Source of the DNA: Gautieria morchelliformis
Taxonomy: Eukaryota > Basidiomycota > Agaricomycetes > Gomphales > Gomphaceae
DNA: 64,000 nucleotides
Assembly (NCBI GenBank): GCA_015179125.1
Contig: WHVA01000068.1
Location: forward strand, 62,001 to 126,000
Direction of reading: 5' to 3'
Shown here: one piece after another, positions 50,467-62,402 of the stretch
Position numbering within the stretch: the stretch's first letter is position 1
How the letters are laid out: each line of letters begins with the position of its first letter
Notes under the pieces: generated by a model
What the model was told of the DNA's origin: nothing
Database searches by the model: none
Seen by the model: only the letters and a program-made list of their open reading frames with translations
Program-made: the position numbers and the translations under genes

Positions 50467-52450
50467 TATACTACACCTCCAATGTCACACAATGTAAGTC
50501 AGCTTGTAGATCACTTACCTTTGGAATTTGACGTTAGTTTTAGAGCTCAGAGTTGTCAGTTTCCGAGGCCATGGACAATGCGGGGTCAGCAAGCAGAACC
50601 CCGAGTCCCCTCCCTGCAAGTCGTATTTCTGAACTTCTTGCAGATCTGCATGACAACAGTGAAAAAAATAGCACAGACCAAGCACTAGGAGTCTTGGACT
50701 GGCGTGATTTCCCTGCCCTTTCGCGGGCTAGAGCCAAACTCACAGTCAAGAGCAAAGACAAAGCCCTGGATGTTTTTTTTAGAGCATGGATTACCTCAAT
50801 GTTAGGGACTTTGAACCTTTACCTAGACCCAGAGCTCTCATATACATGGAGAGAAGCCTCGTTGATTGCGGCAAAAGCAGCCGGCCGTAGTGTTTATCAT
50901 GCGCGGAATGTACGGACATGGATCCACAGGTACCTGCAGACAGGAAAACTGCCACTCCATCATTATGGATGATATCATTCCTCAATTCTCGAGGATGAGG
51001 AATTACAGCAATTAATCCAGCTACAGCTACAGTCAGTTGCTAAAGAAGGATATATCAAGGCCAAGGATATTGTAGACTTCCTCAAGGCTGATGAGATGCA
51101 GGGATACGTGGGTACTAAGGATATATCTGTTCGCACAGCCAGAAGGTGGCTCCACAAGCTGGACTGGCAGTACGGGCGAAAAAAAAAATGGGATGTACAT
51201 TGACGGTCATGAAAGGGAGGACGTTGTTGACTACCGCAAGAAGTTTCTTGAACGATGGGCCACGTATGAAAAACGAATGGTGATCTATGACAAGGATGGA
51301 GCGATAATCTCCCAACCAGTTGGATTTGCTGTCCCAGGGGGCCGCTTCCGAATCATCCTTGTCACACATGATGAGTCGACGTTTTATGCAAACGATCATC
51401 GGAAAACAAAATGGACACACACCAGTGAAAAGGCAACCCCAGAACGTAAAGGAGAAGGGCCATCCCTTATGGTTTCCGATTTTCTTACCCCAGAATGGGG
51501 TTGACTTATAGATTATGACGAGTGAGTCTTCAGTTCGAGTACAGCACAAACTTACCAAAAACAAAAAAAAAAAACAGTGAGGCACGTGTTGTCTTCAAAG
51601 CTGGCAAAAGCCACCAGGGGTGGTTCACTGCTGATGACCTGCTACAACAGGTTGAAAAGGCAGTGGATATATTTGAATCAAAAACAAATGGGGTGTCCAC
51701 AGGTCTTTTTATGTTTGGCAATGCACCAAGCCATCAGAAGAGAGCCGCAGACGCACTATCAGCCCGAAAGATGATCAAAGGCCCACGTGCCATTTGGACA
51801 CATCACAAAGGGGGCCCAAAGATGCGAGATGGCAGGTTTGCCGATGGAACACCACAGTGCCTATATTACCCAGACGACCATCCGATAATGCCTGGGTGGT
51901 TCAAGGGGATGGAGAAAATAATTGAAGAGCGTGGACTGTGGCCAGCGGAAGGCCTCCGTTCACAGTGTGATGGCTTCAAATGTGAGACAGGATGCACAGA
52001 TTGCTGCTGCTGGCGGCTTCTTTTCACGCAGCCAGATTTCTCATCACAGAAATCACAACTCGAAGAATATATCACAGGACGCGGCCACATATGCGACTTC
52101 TACCCAAAATTTCATTGTGAATTGAATTTTATTGAGCAGTATTGGGGAGCTGCAAAACTTCGCTACAGGTTTTCGATCCGGACCAGCAATATTGACGAAG
52201 TGGAAAACCATATGTTGGCTTATCTAGATGCTGTCCCTCCCTTGCAAATCTTGAGGTGAGCACTGCTTTGTTCCATATTAATTGTACTAATATGTTGAAA
52301 AGGTATGCAAACTGTTCTGCAAGATTCATTGATGCGTACAGAAAAGGATTAAATGGTTCCCAAGCTGTCTGGGCTAACTGGCAATACCATGGTCATCGAA
52401 TTCTTCCAAATTCTATGCTACAGGAGCTGAAAGAGGCAGGAAAAGAGTGA
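50467..52450 (+). pseudogene. 3' part of a DDE-superfamily transposase gene
   Basis: Frames in order: helix-turn-helix region (ALGVLDWRDFPALSRARAKL, FFRAWITSMLGTLNLYLD, SYTWREASLIAAKAAGRSVY), linker (KAKDIVDFLKAD, ISVRTARRWLHKLDWQYG), then the DDE core: LVTHDESTFYAND (first Asp), LFMFGNAPSHQKRA where this family normally has FDNAPSH, and FHCELNFIEQYWG (Glu). So the second catalytic Asp is Gly here. An in-frame TGA lies at 50970-50972, a run of ten A near 51179-51188 shifts the frame by one base, and the frame changes again near 51505. A short intron at about 52256-52301 (GTGAGC, branch site TACTAAT, AAAAG) precedes YANCSARFIDAYRKGLNGSQ. This is a dead transposase copy; the 5' part lies at 28457-29119. 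Confidence 0.85.
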
Positions 52451-52844
52451 ATAAGTTAACTGGCTTGCCATCTAATCCCCACCACTGCTGGGTCCACACT
52501 AAATAAAAATAAAAATTTCCGACCTGCCGGATTTTGCGCTCACGTGACGTAGACACCCGTATTACATAAGGGTGTCAGTTTTGGGTGTCCTCTACCTTAG
52601 TTCACTGGTTCAGAGGTAACCATGACACGTGACTGAACTTAAATTAGTTCAGCGAACAGCATATGCGGTCCATCCTCGGATGGACTCAAAGTGCGAAAAA
52701 ATTTGCTATTCCGGACTTACTCAACCTGTAGTTCAGACCTATGTGTGACGGGTGACTAGGGCTCTGGGAGTTCAGGTTCAAGGGGTCTTGTGACGCATGA
52801 CTGAACCTATGGTCGTAATGGTACAGTATCCTACATGTGACTCG
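52451..52844. other. Transposon 3' flank, no gene
   Basis: It contains GGATTTTGCGCTCACGTGAC, similar to the sequence outside the 5' half (reverse complement near 29110-29150: AATTTTGCGCGTCACAC). These might be the terminal regions of the DDE element. Otherwise nothing was seen. Confidence 0.35.
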
Positions 52845-53454
52845 TGTGACTTGCATCTTACTAAGCTGCTAATCCCAGCTAGGGTTATTCACTTACTTTA
52901 GTGTCTAATTCCTTGTTAAGTAGATACTTTTCTGCTTAGCCACCTAGACTAATCCTCTGGGTGTAATTCTACAGAGTGAGTCTGTCAATTGATAGTCTTG
53001 CCATTCGCACTCCAATACCCGAGAGAGTTGATCAGTTGATTTTCCTGGTTAATATCTTTCACAAGTCAATTCCTGTTACTTGTAAAAGCCGCTTAGATTC
53101 TATTCTTTGCCTCTCATTTTATTGCTGTGCACTGGTAGATTATCAGGGCAGTCCATTTATAAACTTGCCTGCTAAGTACATTCCTTTATATTTTGGAATA
53201 CGCTTGGACCCCAATAGTGTCCTTGAACCTACAGTCTTTTAGTTTATTGTTCAGTGCTGCTAAGAAACGCATTGCCTTCCATCCGTATTAACTTGGACTA
53301 GTTTTTACACTGATTGCAACCAAGGTACAAATATTAAATTATTTCCGGAGTTGTGCTGCAGCATTGTTTAATATTCTTCGAGTCTCGTAAACGACACGTT
53401 CTGATAGATTGAAGTGTTAGCAATAACACCAAAGTCTTGAAGGGTTCCAAAACA
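52845..53454 (+). mobile_element. Repeat R2, copy 2
   Basis: Matches 25700-26296 from CTCGTGTGACTTGC to GGTTCCAAAACA. The promoter-like front half of copy 1 is absent here. Confidence 0.65.
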
Positions 53455-53765
53455 GCTTCTGCTTACAATGTGGGATGTTTTATTTTATTTTATTTTATGC
53501 TATATACTCAAAACATAGATAATAATAAATTTCCATGCCTCCGCTAAAAGCTAATGATAAGTAACAGCCTCTTACAGCTCCTTGCATGACCTAAGGTGTG
53601 CGCCTTTTCTGAGTTTGAAAAAAATACCTATCTTGCAAGTGCAAGCTCAATTCTACTTCATATGGCATGAACAATGACTCCACACAAAATAAGCAACAAG
53701 CCTCATACGTGTATCCATGCAATTGAACACTATAAAAATTTCATCTTTTGTATATTGCTAGAAAG
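53455..53765. other. No gene; TTTTA microsatellite at 53478-53500
   Basis: A short TTTTATTTTATTTTA run and AT-rich sequence. Nothing else was seen. Confidence 0.5.
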
Positions 53766-54080
53766 CTAGAATCCCCGCTCCTTGTGACCTAGTTCCACAA
53801 CAAATAGAAATGACATGCCTTGAGCAGCTTGCTCGTCATGCTCAACCGTATGCTGCATGGTAATGCCATGATAAAATACAACATCAACAAGGGCTGAAAT
53901 TGGGAGAACATCTGCAATAGAGGCAAGAGCAGAATATTCACCAGCAAGGGAGTGACCTGGGAACGTGCAACTTTGAACGACTCGTCCTGTAGTTCTCATG
54001 TCTTCAAAGGCAGCTGAAAACAAGGGTAATGTTTTGCCATCTTTGTCCATGGTATCATACATCATACATGTGGATGTCAC
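53766..54080 (-). pseudogene. Fragment of a fatty acid synthase gene (malonyl/palmitoyl transferase domain)
   Basis: The minus strand reads [16 protein letters not shown], then [45 protein letters not shown] and TVEHDEQ. This is the MPT/acyltransferase region of the fungal type I FAS beta part, with the GHSxGEYSAL nucleophile motif. Compared with the family one extra Ala sits in that motif, and about 45 residues are missing between LPLF and AAFEDM. The ends run into unrelated sequence, so it is a captured or deleted gene fragment, not a working enzyme. Confidence 0.7.
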
Positions 54081-54183
54081 ACAAATACTTAGGGAAGGTA
54101 TGAGGAAGCTTACTTGTGACCCGCTATGCTACATGTCTACAAAGCTATACATACTCTGAGTCGTGAAACCACCCATGTGCATG

Positions 54184-54740
54184 TTGTTGTGGAGCGCTGA
54201 GACTGCAGGGCACAAGTTCTCACAGCCCTTGTAATATGCACGTCGGCCCTTCATGGGTGTGATGCTCGTACTAATAGTACCACTGTGTCTTTGGCTCCTA
54301 TAACAATATGCTTCTTGACGGTTGATCCCTAACTCAGAGCCAGTCAGCTCCGTGCTCTTGTGACACCCGCCCGCACGGGGCGCCACCGCGCGAAGGTGCG
54401 TGCCCCGCGCAGCTGACCGCCGCAGAGTAGTGCGCGCATGTGCACACGCCGCCCAGCACGACACGAAGACGGCCGTGGTGTTGTTTCTCTCTTTCTGTGT
54501 GGGATTGGGCTGTTGGTCGAACATCGGCAGCACGGAAGCTCCTCGGGGCGCACAGTGCGCTGTCGAGAATGTGCGTGGCGGGTTTCACGCGCCGGGCGGG
54601 GTCTGCGCAGTGCGGAGTGCGGCTGTGGGACGTGGACACGGGCCCTCGTGGCGCACAAGCACACCGCGGCGCTGCAGCATCCGCAGAGCGCGGCATAGAA
54701 ATTAGTTCAGTGTCACAAGCTCAGCTGTGCAAGTAGACCA
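54184..54740 (-). other. Module X (second copy) and upstream region of RPO41
   Basis: 54200-54290 (minus strand) repeats PMKGRRA.YKGC.NL..AVSA of 13060-13186. 54440-54500 matches 12950-13030 in reverse. 54605-54695 (plus) reads GVRLWDVDTG and, in a neighbouring frame, VAHKHTAALQHPQSA, which looks like the decayed end of an old WD40 gene. The promoter of RPO41 must lie here; no clear TATA was seen. Confidence 0.4.
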
Positions 54741-54745
54741 CATCA

Positions 54746-57700
54746 ATGACGCGCGTCAGCCTTATTTGGAAATCCGTACCGTGGGAACTCACATTTTTGC
54801 ATGCACCCGCGATGCTCACCTCGACATGCAAAAAATCGGTGCGCTCTCTTGACGCGACCCTACCCTCCTCCTCGTCCTACATCCGCCGCACCTCCACCCG
54901 CACCGACCATGACCGGCTGCGCGCCCGTCGTCGTTACTCGTCCGCTACCAAAAAAGTGCAGGCTCCCGCGACGGCCGCGCAGAGTGCACCGAGCCATAGC
55001 CTGCCTCCGCCGTTTGTCCCTGCCGGCAGCCATGACCCATTCCCCTTAGCCTCCGGCCATCTGAACTCCTTCCTCCGCCAACGAGCACCGCTCACCATCA
55101 TCCCGACGCCTCTTCCCGATGATACTTCACCCAACCAGCTCAACGACTTCTTTTTCCCAGATTCCCGCTCCCAGGACCTCCTCGCCGTCATCGACACCTG
55201 TCTAAACGAGTGCTACGACGTCCCGCGCGCGAGAGACGTATTCGAGTCCATGCGCATTCAGGGCCGCGGCGAGTTCTTGCTGAAGATTCCGCTCTTTAAC
55301 AAATTTCTCCAGGCGTACGGCGCCATGGCCGCGAGGCACGAACAGCACCGGGACCAGTGGATACAGGAGGCCTGGCTCCTATTCAACAGGATGGAGGCCG
55401 GCGATGAGAATGCCGTCCCTAATGCTGAGACATATGCCATTATGACTTTGCTGTGGAAGCGGTGACCATCCATTCATGTTGTGCCCCTCCTGACATAACT
55501 AAATGTGTGGCCACAGACATGACCCAGCCTCCAATGCACCCATCTCTGTCAGCGTGCCGTATCGATCGCCCGTAGAATTGCTGCGCATGGTCATGGCCCG
55601 CGACATTCCGCTCGTCTCGCTCATACCTGCATGCGCATCGGTAGCTGAGGACGAGCATGAAAAAGACGAGCTGTTGCGCTTGATTTCGAGGACCGTGGCG
55701 GCTATGGGATACCCTCGCCTTGTACATGAGCTCAGCCAAGCCGTCGAAGAGGTGCACGTCATTCAAGCCCCAGACCACCTTAAAGACGTACCCCACGTCA
55801 AGCCCGTCGTGCGTCTCAGAGTAAGCTGATTATCACATAAGCTCGCCGTTACATCCCCCAGGCTAAATTTCCCAATTCTATACAGCCCCGGGGAGAAGTC
55901 GAAACTGAAATCCAATTCGGCGATGACGGGTCCGTGAGAGAGGTCTCGCCCCAAGGCGACGTCAAGGAGGAGGTTTTCGAAGTTCCGTATAATCTCCGGC
56001 GATTGCGGACCAACCTCAACAAACTCGGTGCGTCCCACAGGGCGCTGGGCGACGACCTGTGGGCACGTCAGCGGCTCCTGGAACAGTCCGTATACGACGT
56101 CGCAGTTGAACGCCTCAAGCACGAGCACCAGACGTTGGAGAAGCTGCAGCGGTCCTCAACCTTGGGCGGAAAGCCCCTGCGTGCGCTCATGTGGGACTGG
56201 CACCAGAAGCTCACCAAGCGGATCGAGGACGACATCAGTGTTCTCGTGCAAGAGGAGGCACAGCATCGTGAATTCAACTCCTTTTACTACTATTATACTG
56301 ATTCAATCCTAATCTTAATCTGCTCCCCCAGCCTTAAGCGTGTCGGCGCGCGGGTCGCAGATCCGTCTCGGGTCCTTCGTCTCACTGCTCAAGCCGGAGA
56401 AGCTGTCCCTCATCGTGATCCTCGAGCTCATGAACCTGCAGGGGACGGGCGGCGTCGACGACGGCATGAAGATCGCGCGGGCTTTGCTCACCGTCGGCCG
56501 CGCCGTCGAGGACGAGTATAAAGCGGAAATGTCGCGGCGCTACGGCATCCCCATGCCCGCCTACGCAACGCCCGGCACTGGTGCGGTGCCGCGCCCGTCC
56601 TTTTTCTCGGCGATGGGCTACGAGATGCTGCACGAGCGCAGGATCGCGGCAAGGCAGGAGCTGGACCGGGCGGAGCAGTTCCAGGCGCCGTGGACGTACC
56701 AGATCCGGCTCAAGGTCGGGAGCTTCCTGGTCGATTGCCTGATGGACGTGGCCACCGTGGAGCGACACACGATCGACCGACGCACGGGCGAGAATTAGTG
56801 AGTGGGGACTGTGTGTGGTGTTGGTCCCGACTGAGTTTATCTCACATTGTTTGTGCTCACGCACGCCCCTGTTGGACTTGTCGATAATAGTTCGGAGCAC
56901 CAGCCGGCGTTTGTGCATGCGTATGAGTATCTCCGGGGGCACAAGCTCGGTGTGATCAAGCTCAATCCTGCAGTCGCGAAGCGCTTATCCCGCGACTCCG
57001 TCCGCGAGACCATCCACCCGCGGCAACTGCCCATGCTCACCAAGCCGCGCCCGTGGATCAACGTCCAAGACGGCGGGTATCTCACCACAAAAAGTAAAAT
57101 ATCATTTCCTTCCCGCGTAGTCTTACAAATCTTCTCTCGTCGCTGACCCACTTCGCTGTGTTTTCAGCGAACGCCATGCGGTACAAAGAGGCAGTCGAAC
57201 AGTTCGTGTACCTCCGCCAGGCGTCGGAGCAGGGCAAGCTCGAGCTCATCTACGCAGGGCTCGACGTGCTGGGGTCCATGCCCTGGCGGATCAACAAGGA
57301 CATCTTCGACGTCGTGCTGCAGGTGTGGAACGCCGGCGCGCGCTTTCTCAAGATCCCGCCCGTCGCGTACGAGCAGCCGGAGCCCGTGCCGCCCCCCGAT
57401 TACGAGGCGGACGCGCGGCTCAAGTCGGTGCATATGCAGCGCATGAAGGACTGGGCGAACGCGAAGGCGAATTGCCATTCGGAGCGGTGTAGCGTCAACT
57501 ATAAGCTTGAGATTGCGCGTGCGGTATGTGTGGTTGACATGCTAGTTTTAGTAATGCCGAGCTTTTTTATTTATTTCTGCGCGTAGTTCCTCGGGGAGAC
57601 GTTCTATTTCCCGCATAACATGGACTTCCGGGGCAGGGCGTACCCGGTGCCGCCGCATCTGAACCACATCGGGGACGACCTCAGTCGCGGGCTGCTCAAG

Positions 57701-59748
57701 TTCGGAGAGGCGAAGCCGCTAGGCGAATCGGGGCTGCGCTGGCTCAAGATCCACCTCTCGAACTTGTATGGCTTCGACAAGGCGAGCTTCACCGAGCGCG
57801 CCGATTTCACCATGGCGCATCTGGACGATATATACGACTCGGCGGAGCGTCCTCTCGACGTAAGTAATATCATTTCACACAACCTGGGAAGGACTAGCAT
57901 TATGTTGACCTTGATATTTTTTTCCCAGGGCCGACGATGGTGGACGAAAGCCGACGACCCCTGGCAATGCCTCGCGACGTGCATCGAGCTGCGCGCGGCG
58001 CTTGAGTCGCCGGACCCGCTCGCGTTCGCGTCGACGCTCCCCGTACACCAGGACGGGACGTGCAACGGGCTGCAGCACTACGCGGCGCTCGGCGGGGACA
58101 CGCAGGGCGCCGCGCAGGTGAACCTGTCCGTCACGGACCGCCCGTCGGATGTGTATACGTTTGTGGCGAATATGCTGGACGAGGCGATTGCGCGGGACGT
58201 GGCGAGGGGCGTGGAGGAGGCTAAGATAATACAGGGGAAGATCACACGGAAGGTTGTCAAGCAGACGGTAGGCACCCCGCCCACCCTCACCCTTTACCCG
58301 CGGGTTCCCCGTTGATTGATGTTTTGTGGCGCTAGGTGATGACGACCGTGTATGGCGTGACGTTCGTCGGTGCGCGAGACCAGATCGAGCGGCAGCTGCG
58401 CGAGAAGACGGACATCCCCCCGGAATCACGATTCCAAGTCTCGTCGTACGTCGCCAAACAAGTGAGGGTTAACTCTCCTGTACCGGCCCACCTCCTGACG
58501 AAACGTTGTGATAGACACTTGCGGCAATCGGCGACCTGTTCAACGGCGCCAAGGCGATCCAGAACTGGCTCACCCTGAGCGCGCGGCTTATCGCGAAGTC
58601 GATACCGCAGGACCGGCTGCAGGCTGCGGTCGGCTTTACGAGTGCGCCCCGGGCGCCGGGGAGGCTGCCCAAGAGGATTGCGCCCAATCGCATCCAGAAA
58701 GAGCAGATGACGAGCGTGATCTGGACCACGGCGTTGGGGCTCCCAATCGTGCAGCCCTACCGGAAGATCAAACGGCGGCAGGTGAGGCTGAACAAGGACA
58801 TTATTAGTATTTGTCGTTATTGCCGTGTTCACATAGTGTATGCTATAGATCATGACGAAAATCCAGTCGGTGTTCATCTCCGACCCGAATGCGCCCTCAG
58901 AAGGTGTGTGTTGTAGTAACATTAAAATTTTTCGGGGGAAGTCAGGCTGATCTGAGACGTCGTTCGTTCGTGCGTACGTAGTCAATGCTACCAAGCAATC
59001 ATCGGCATTTCCGCCCAACTTTGTGCACAGCCTGGATGCAACGCACATGATGCTCACTGCTCTCGAGTGCCGCGTGAGCCTTTTGCCTTACATTGGATAA
59101 TATACATAAATACTAAACACGCGCGTGCTAAATTCCTTTTTTCAAATTCCAGGCGGCAGGCGTGACATTCGCTGCGGTACACGATTCATACTGGACCCAC
59201 GCGTCGACCATCGACCAGATGTCGTCATATATCCGAGACACGTTCATAGAGCTGCACTCGAGCGATGTATTGCAGCGACTCGAGGCCGAGGTAAGATATA
59301 TATTATGAAAACCGTTCGCTCATTCCTTTCGTGACTTACCCTCGTTCCCTAACAGTTCCGCTCCCGCTATGCAAACCATAAATTGCCGGTGCTATCCCTG
59401 TTTAGCGGCAAGCTTATCGAGAAGCTGCGAGCGGCAGGCAGTTCGGTCGTCGTGCCAAAGGAGGTCGAGGACCAGGTTCTCAGCGAGATCGCGGCAGATT
59501 CAGAAGAAGACTCCCCCTCCGAAAACTCAGACGCACAAGCACGAGCCGAGGTCGATACCATCGATCCGCCGCCGTCAAAGCCACGCAGAAACGATGTCAA
59601 CAGCGAATTTGGCGTTGACGTCGTGAAGGGCGACTTGGACGGCACGCAGGGGCGCTTTGTTAATCTAGTGGACCTATTCCCGCCGTTGCCAAAGAAGGGA
59701 GATTTCGAGGTCAGCACCATAAAACATAGTCAATACTTCTTCTCGTAA
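54746..59748 (+). CDS. RPO41: Mitochondrial DNA-directed RNA polymerase (single-subunit, T7-like)
   Basis: It transcribes the mitochondrial genome in the matrix. I place 14 exons: 54746-55461, 55517-55820, 55886-56267, 56332-56797, 56891-57093, 57168-57523, 57587-57859, 57929-58267, 58336-58461, 58515-58781, 58849-58903, 58982-59073, 59153-59290, 59356-59748. They sum to 4110 nt, 1369 residues, near the yeast length. Catalytic signals: DFRGR at about 822-826, motif [19 protein letters not shown] (Asp about 942), motif B KQTVMTTVYG (Lys 1011, Tyr 1019), motif C HDSYW (Asp 1204), and the usual end QYFFS. The N-terminus is Arg/Ser-rich with RRRYSS, a mitochondrial presequence; an ATG at 54812 is an alternative start. 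Some donors are non-consensus (GTGAAT at 56268). A recent truncated inverted copy lies at 7840-11937. Confidence 0.95.
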
Positions 59749-60220
59749 TGTCTAGGGGCCTCTGGACACTGTTCGTCTTATACGGGGCGCCTGCTTCCGT
59801 TGCATTCGTCCCACACTACTTATCGCTAGCATACACACTTTCGCAAATGTTGTAAAAGGCACAAAGTCATACGGAATTTGGAAAACGAGAGCATTGGTGG
59901 ACAACGCCTACTGTTGTTATATAACAAGTATGAACTAACCGGAAAAAGAACGGAACGGCAGGAACCATAATGCACTTTGCTGCATGACTAAGGTTACACT
60001 TCGTAAATCTGGTCTTGTAGGATTATAAGTAAAGGTTTATGCTGCAAGTTACCATATACATATTACGTTGGGATACACTTCCTATGCCCCTATGGCTTTC
60101 GTGCTATTTGTTGTCCTCATTTCTATTGTAAGTTACGTAAGCCTTTTTGACCTGTCTGTTCTATTCCCTGGCCCTATTTTTGAATGAAATATGTCATAAG
60201 GTTTTTAAATAGTAGTGTAA
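59749..60220. other. 3' flank of RPO41, no gene
   Basis: Likely 3' UTR and intergenic sequence. No clear polyadenylation signal stands out. Confidence 0.5.
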
Positions 60221-60840
60221 GGGCAACTCCCTGAGGCAGTGGAATTAGGTTTAAGGCGGTTTCTGTTGCATTGCTCTTCATCTGGTTGGCCTGAAGCTCC
60301 TCTTCTATGTTCCAGATTCATTCAGATTGGTCCTTCTTGGAAAACAAAGAGGCATGTGGGGACTGGTTTGGAGCCAAAGGGAAAAAAGGAGGGGTGTTGG
60401 GTGTGGTATGCATGGAAGATGTTCCGGTTTCCAACCCGTCGTCACTGAGGCCTGAAATTGCCTATCGTGATACTGCACGGCTTGACTACCAGTCATTCAA
60501 GAGAACTTTTCCTGCTGTCAGGGCAACACCCTGAGATAGTGGAATATCATGTGATCTGGCAGAGAGGGTTCCAAAAATGAAAAGCTAAGGATCCTCTCTG
60601 CCAGTGCACTAACTATGTACCTTGCAACGACCAGATACCACTGACCATGGGACTGAACTCCTCCCACTCTTGGAGTTTTCAGTACAACAACCACATCCAC
60701 AACATGACACAGGAAGCCCCGTTCATGCTTGAGACCAGCATGCACCCATGGATGAGCTTTGAACCCAATCAACCAAACTCCTGTATGAAGTCGGTGACTG
60801 AGTTCCAAGACCGAATGGAAGCCTCACTCTACCCTGCATG
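60221..60840 (+). mobile_element. Decayed LTR pieces and gypsy integrase fragment
   Basis: TGTAAGGGCAACTCCCTGAG near 60222 and TGTCAGGGCAACACCCTGAG near 60517 look like LTR edges. 60665-60838 reads WSFQYNNHIHNMTQEAPFML, SFEPNQPNSCMKSVTEFQDR, the integrase stretch also found at 44260-44410. Heavily decayed. Confidence 0.55.
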
Positions 60841-61184
60841 AAATGTGGGCAGGGTACTGCATGAATGTGTCCTAACCATATAATCACTCACTGCATATGG
60901 ACCCAGGACCGATGGGTGATGGGGATAGTGGTGTATTATGGTGATGGTCAGGAATGCTTGGTCATGGCTGGTGGCAGAGGTGAAGGGGAATGATATGAAT
61001 GGCGATGGGGTTTGGCGAACATGATTGAATGGTGAATGTGATCAAACAGCGAACGGATATGGCAGTGGGGCTTGGTGACCCACTAGGACTGCAAGGTGAA
61101 GTCAGTGAGTATGATGAAAGGCGATAAGTCTAACAGAAGTGGATTATGCCAAAATAAACAAGTCATCACACCATCCTGGAATGG
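60841..61184. other. No gene; GGTGATGG-rich sequence
   Basis: Imperfect repeats of GATGGTGA / GGTGAATG give a purine-rich low-complexity texture. No gene was seen. Confidence 0.4.
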
Positions 61185-61439
61185 TGTCAGGGTCAACGTG
61201 CAGTAAGTGATCACTGGAGCAGGTATGGCTGATGTTGGTTAGGAAGTGGGAGTCCCTGGCTGCGGTCAGGGCTGTCTGGCAGCATGAGGTATATAGGAAG
61301 TATGTTAGAAGTAGGGATCGCTAGCTTTTCCTCTTTGGATCCCTCTCTTCCAGGTGAGACCCATGTATTATAGTCAGTCCTGTATTCACACTTTGGATCC
61401 CTGCATGATATTCCACTGTCTTGGGGAGTTGCCCTTACA
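61185..61439 (+). mobile_element. Short LTR (255 bp) in a chromodomain fossil
   Basis: TGTCAGGGTCAACG to GGAGTTGCCCTTACA, with GGTATATAGG as a core-promoter candidate and the paired CTTTGGATCCCT motif (first followed by CCAGGTGAGA). Right after it a chromodomain core (FLIKWKGYGYEEN) resumes at 61455-61495. Confidence 0.6.
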
Positions 61440-61935
61440 GGTGAAACACCTGCGTTCCTCATCAAGTGGAAGGGGTATGGCTACGAAGAAAATTTGGGGG
61501 AGAATTCCACTTGTTTCGCATTCACTCACATCCATTTTCACCCATGTTCATCCCCACACTGCCCAAGCTGCCATCTGAGTGAACCGGTGATCACCCCTGC
61601 CTTGTGTGTTGCTGCATCTGGGCCTCCTGCACCTTCGGTGCATTCTGGCTTGTGTTCTATTCATATCCCTTCCTGTTCTGATCACTTCCGATGCTGTTCC
61701 TTGCTTATCCATCTGCTCCCTGTTGTTCACTTATGTTATTTGGGGTTGGGTGATCGGGGTAGTATGCCCACATCATATAGACTAACTAGCTGGCAAAAAG
61801 GTTCCCTAGAGTTTTCTCTTTGGATCCCCGGTTCGCCTGGTATGCCTGTTTTGTGTATATAGTTCCCCATCTGACTTTGGATCCCCCTTTGCCAGTTCAC
61901 CACTTGGGTGTAGAGTGCCTGCCTAGGTTACCCTT
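61440..61935 (+). mobile_element. Chromodomain scrap and LTR fragment (family L1)
   Basis: 61455-61495 encodes FLIKWKGYGYEEN. 61503-61935 matches the LTR at 6550-7001 (GCATCTGGGCCTCCTGCACC, TATTCATATCCCTTCCTGTT, paired GGATCCCCCTTTGCCAG) but lacks its start. Confidence 0.6.
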
Positions 61936-62402
61936 CTTGTATTTTACATTAGACCAAAAGAATAAAATCAATATTTGAGCACTCAGGAGAGTATATCTTG
62001 ATAATCATTGTTTCCTAGGTGTATGCACAACCTGACTAGGCTTGGGGCAGGGGTACAAAAGACATATTTTTCTATTGCTCCACTATGTCTCACTATCTAC
62101 TCCCCCCATCTTATTGACAGAGGCTTTGTATGAATTGTTATGAATTTAGCTTGGATATATGTTACTGAAATTAGTATCTACATCATTGTTGCTCCACAGT
62201 AGCTACATGGGGCCTACCCCTTATCCACATGTGATGTTTCAACCTATTTCTCTACTATTCCAAATTCTAGTACTCACTGACTTTATAGTATAAGTAGTCA
62301 GTACTGAATGTATGTTACAGTAGCTAGAGAATATCTTCCTCACTCAAATACTCCCTATCAGCATGTTTGATCACTGTATGGTCTATTTTCCATTGATTTT
62401 CT
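61936..62402. other. No gene recognised
   Basis: AT-leaning intergenic sequence downstream of WD40 gene C. Confidence 0.45.

Noticed and set aside
57604-59057. Minus-strand frames of 153-241 residues in the RPO41 region
   Set aside because: They run across RPO41 exons and introns on the wrong strand and match nothing.
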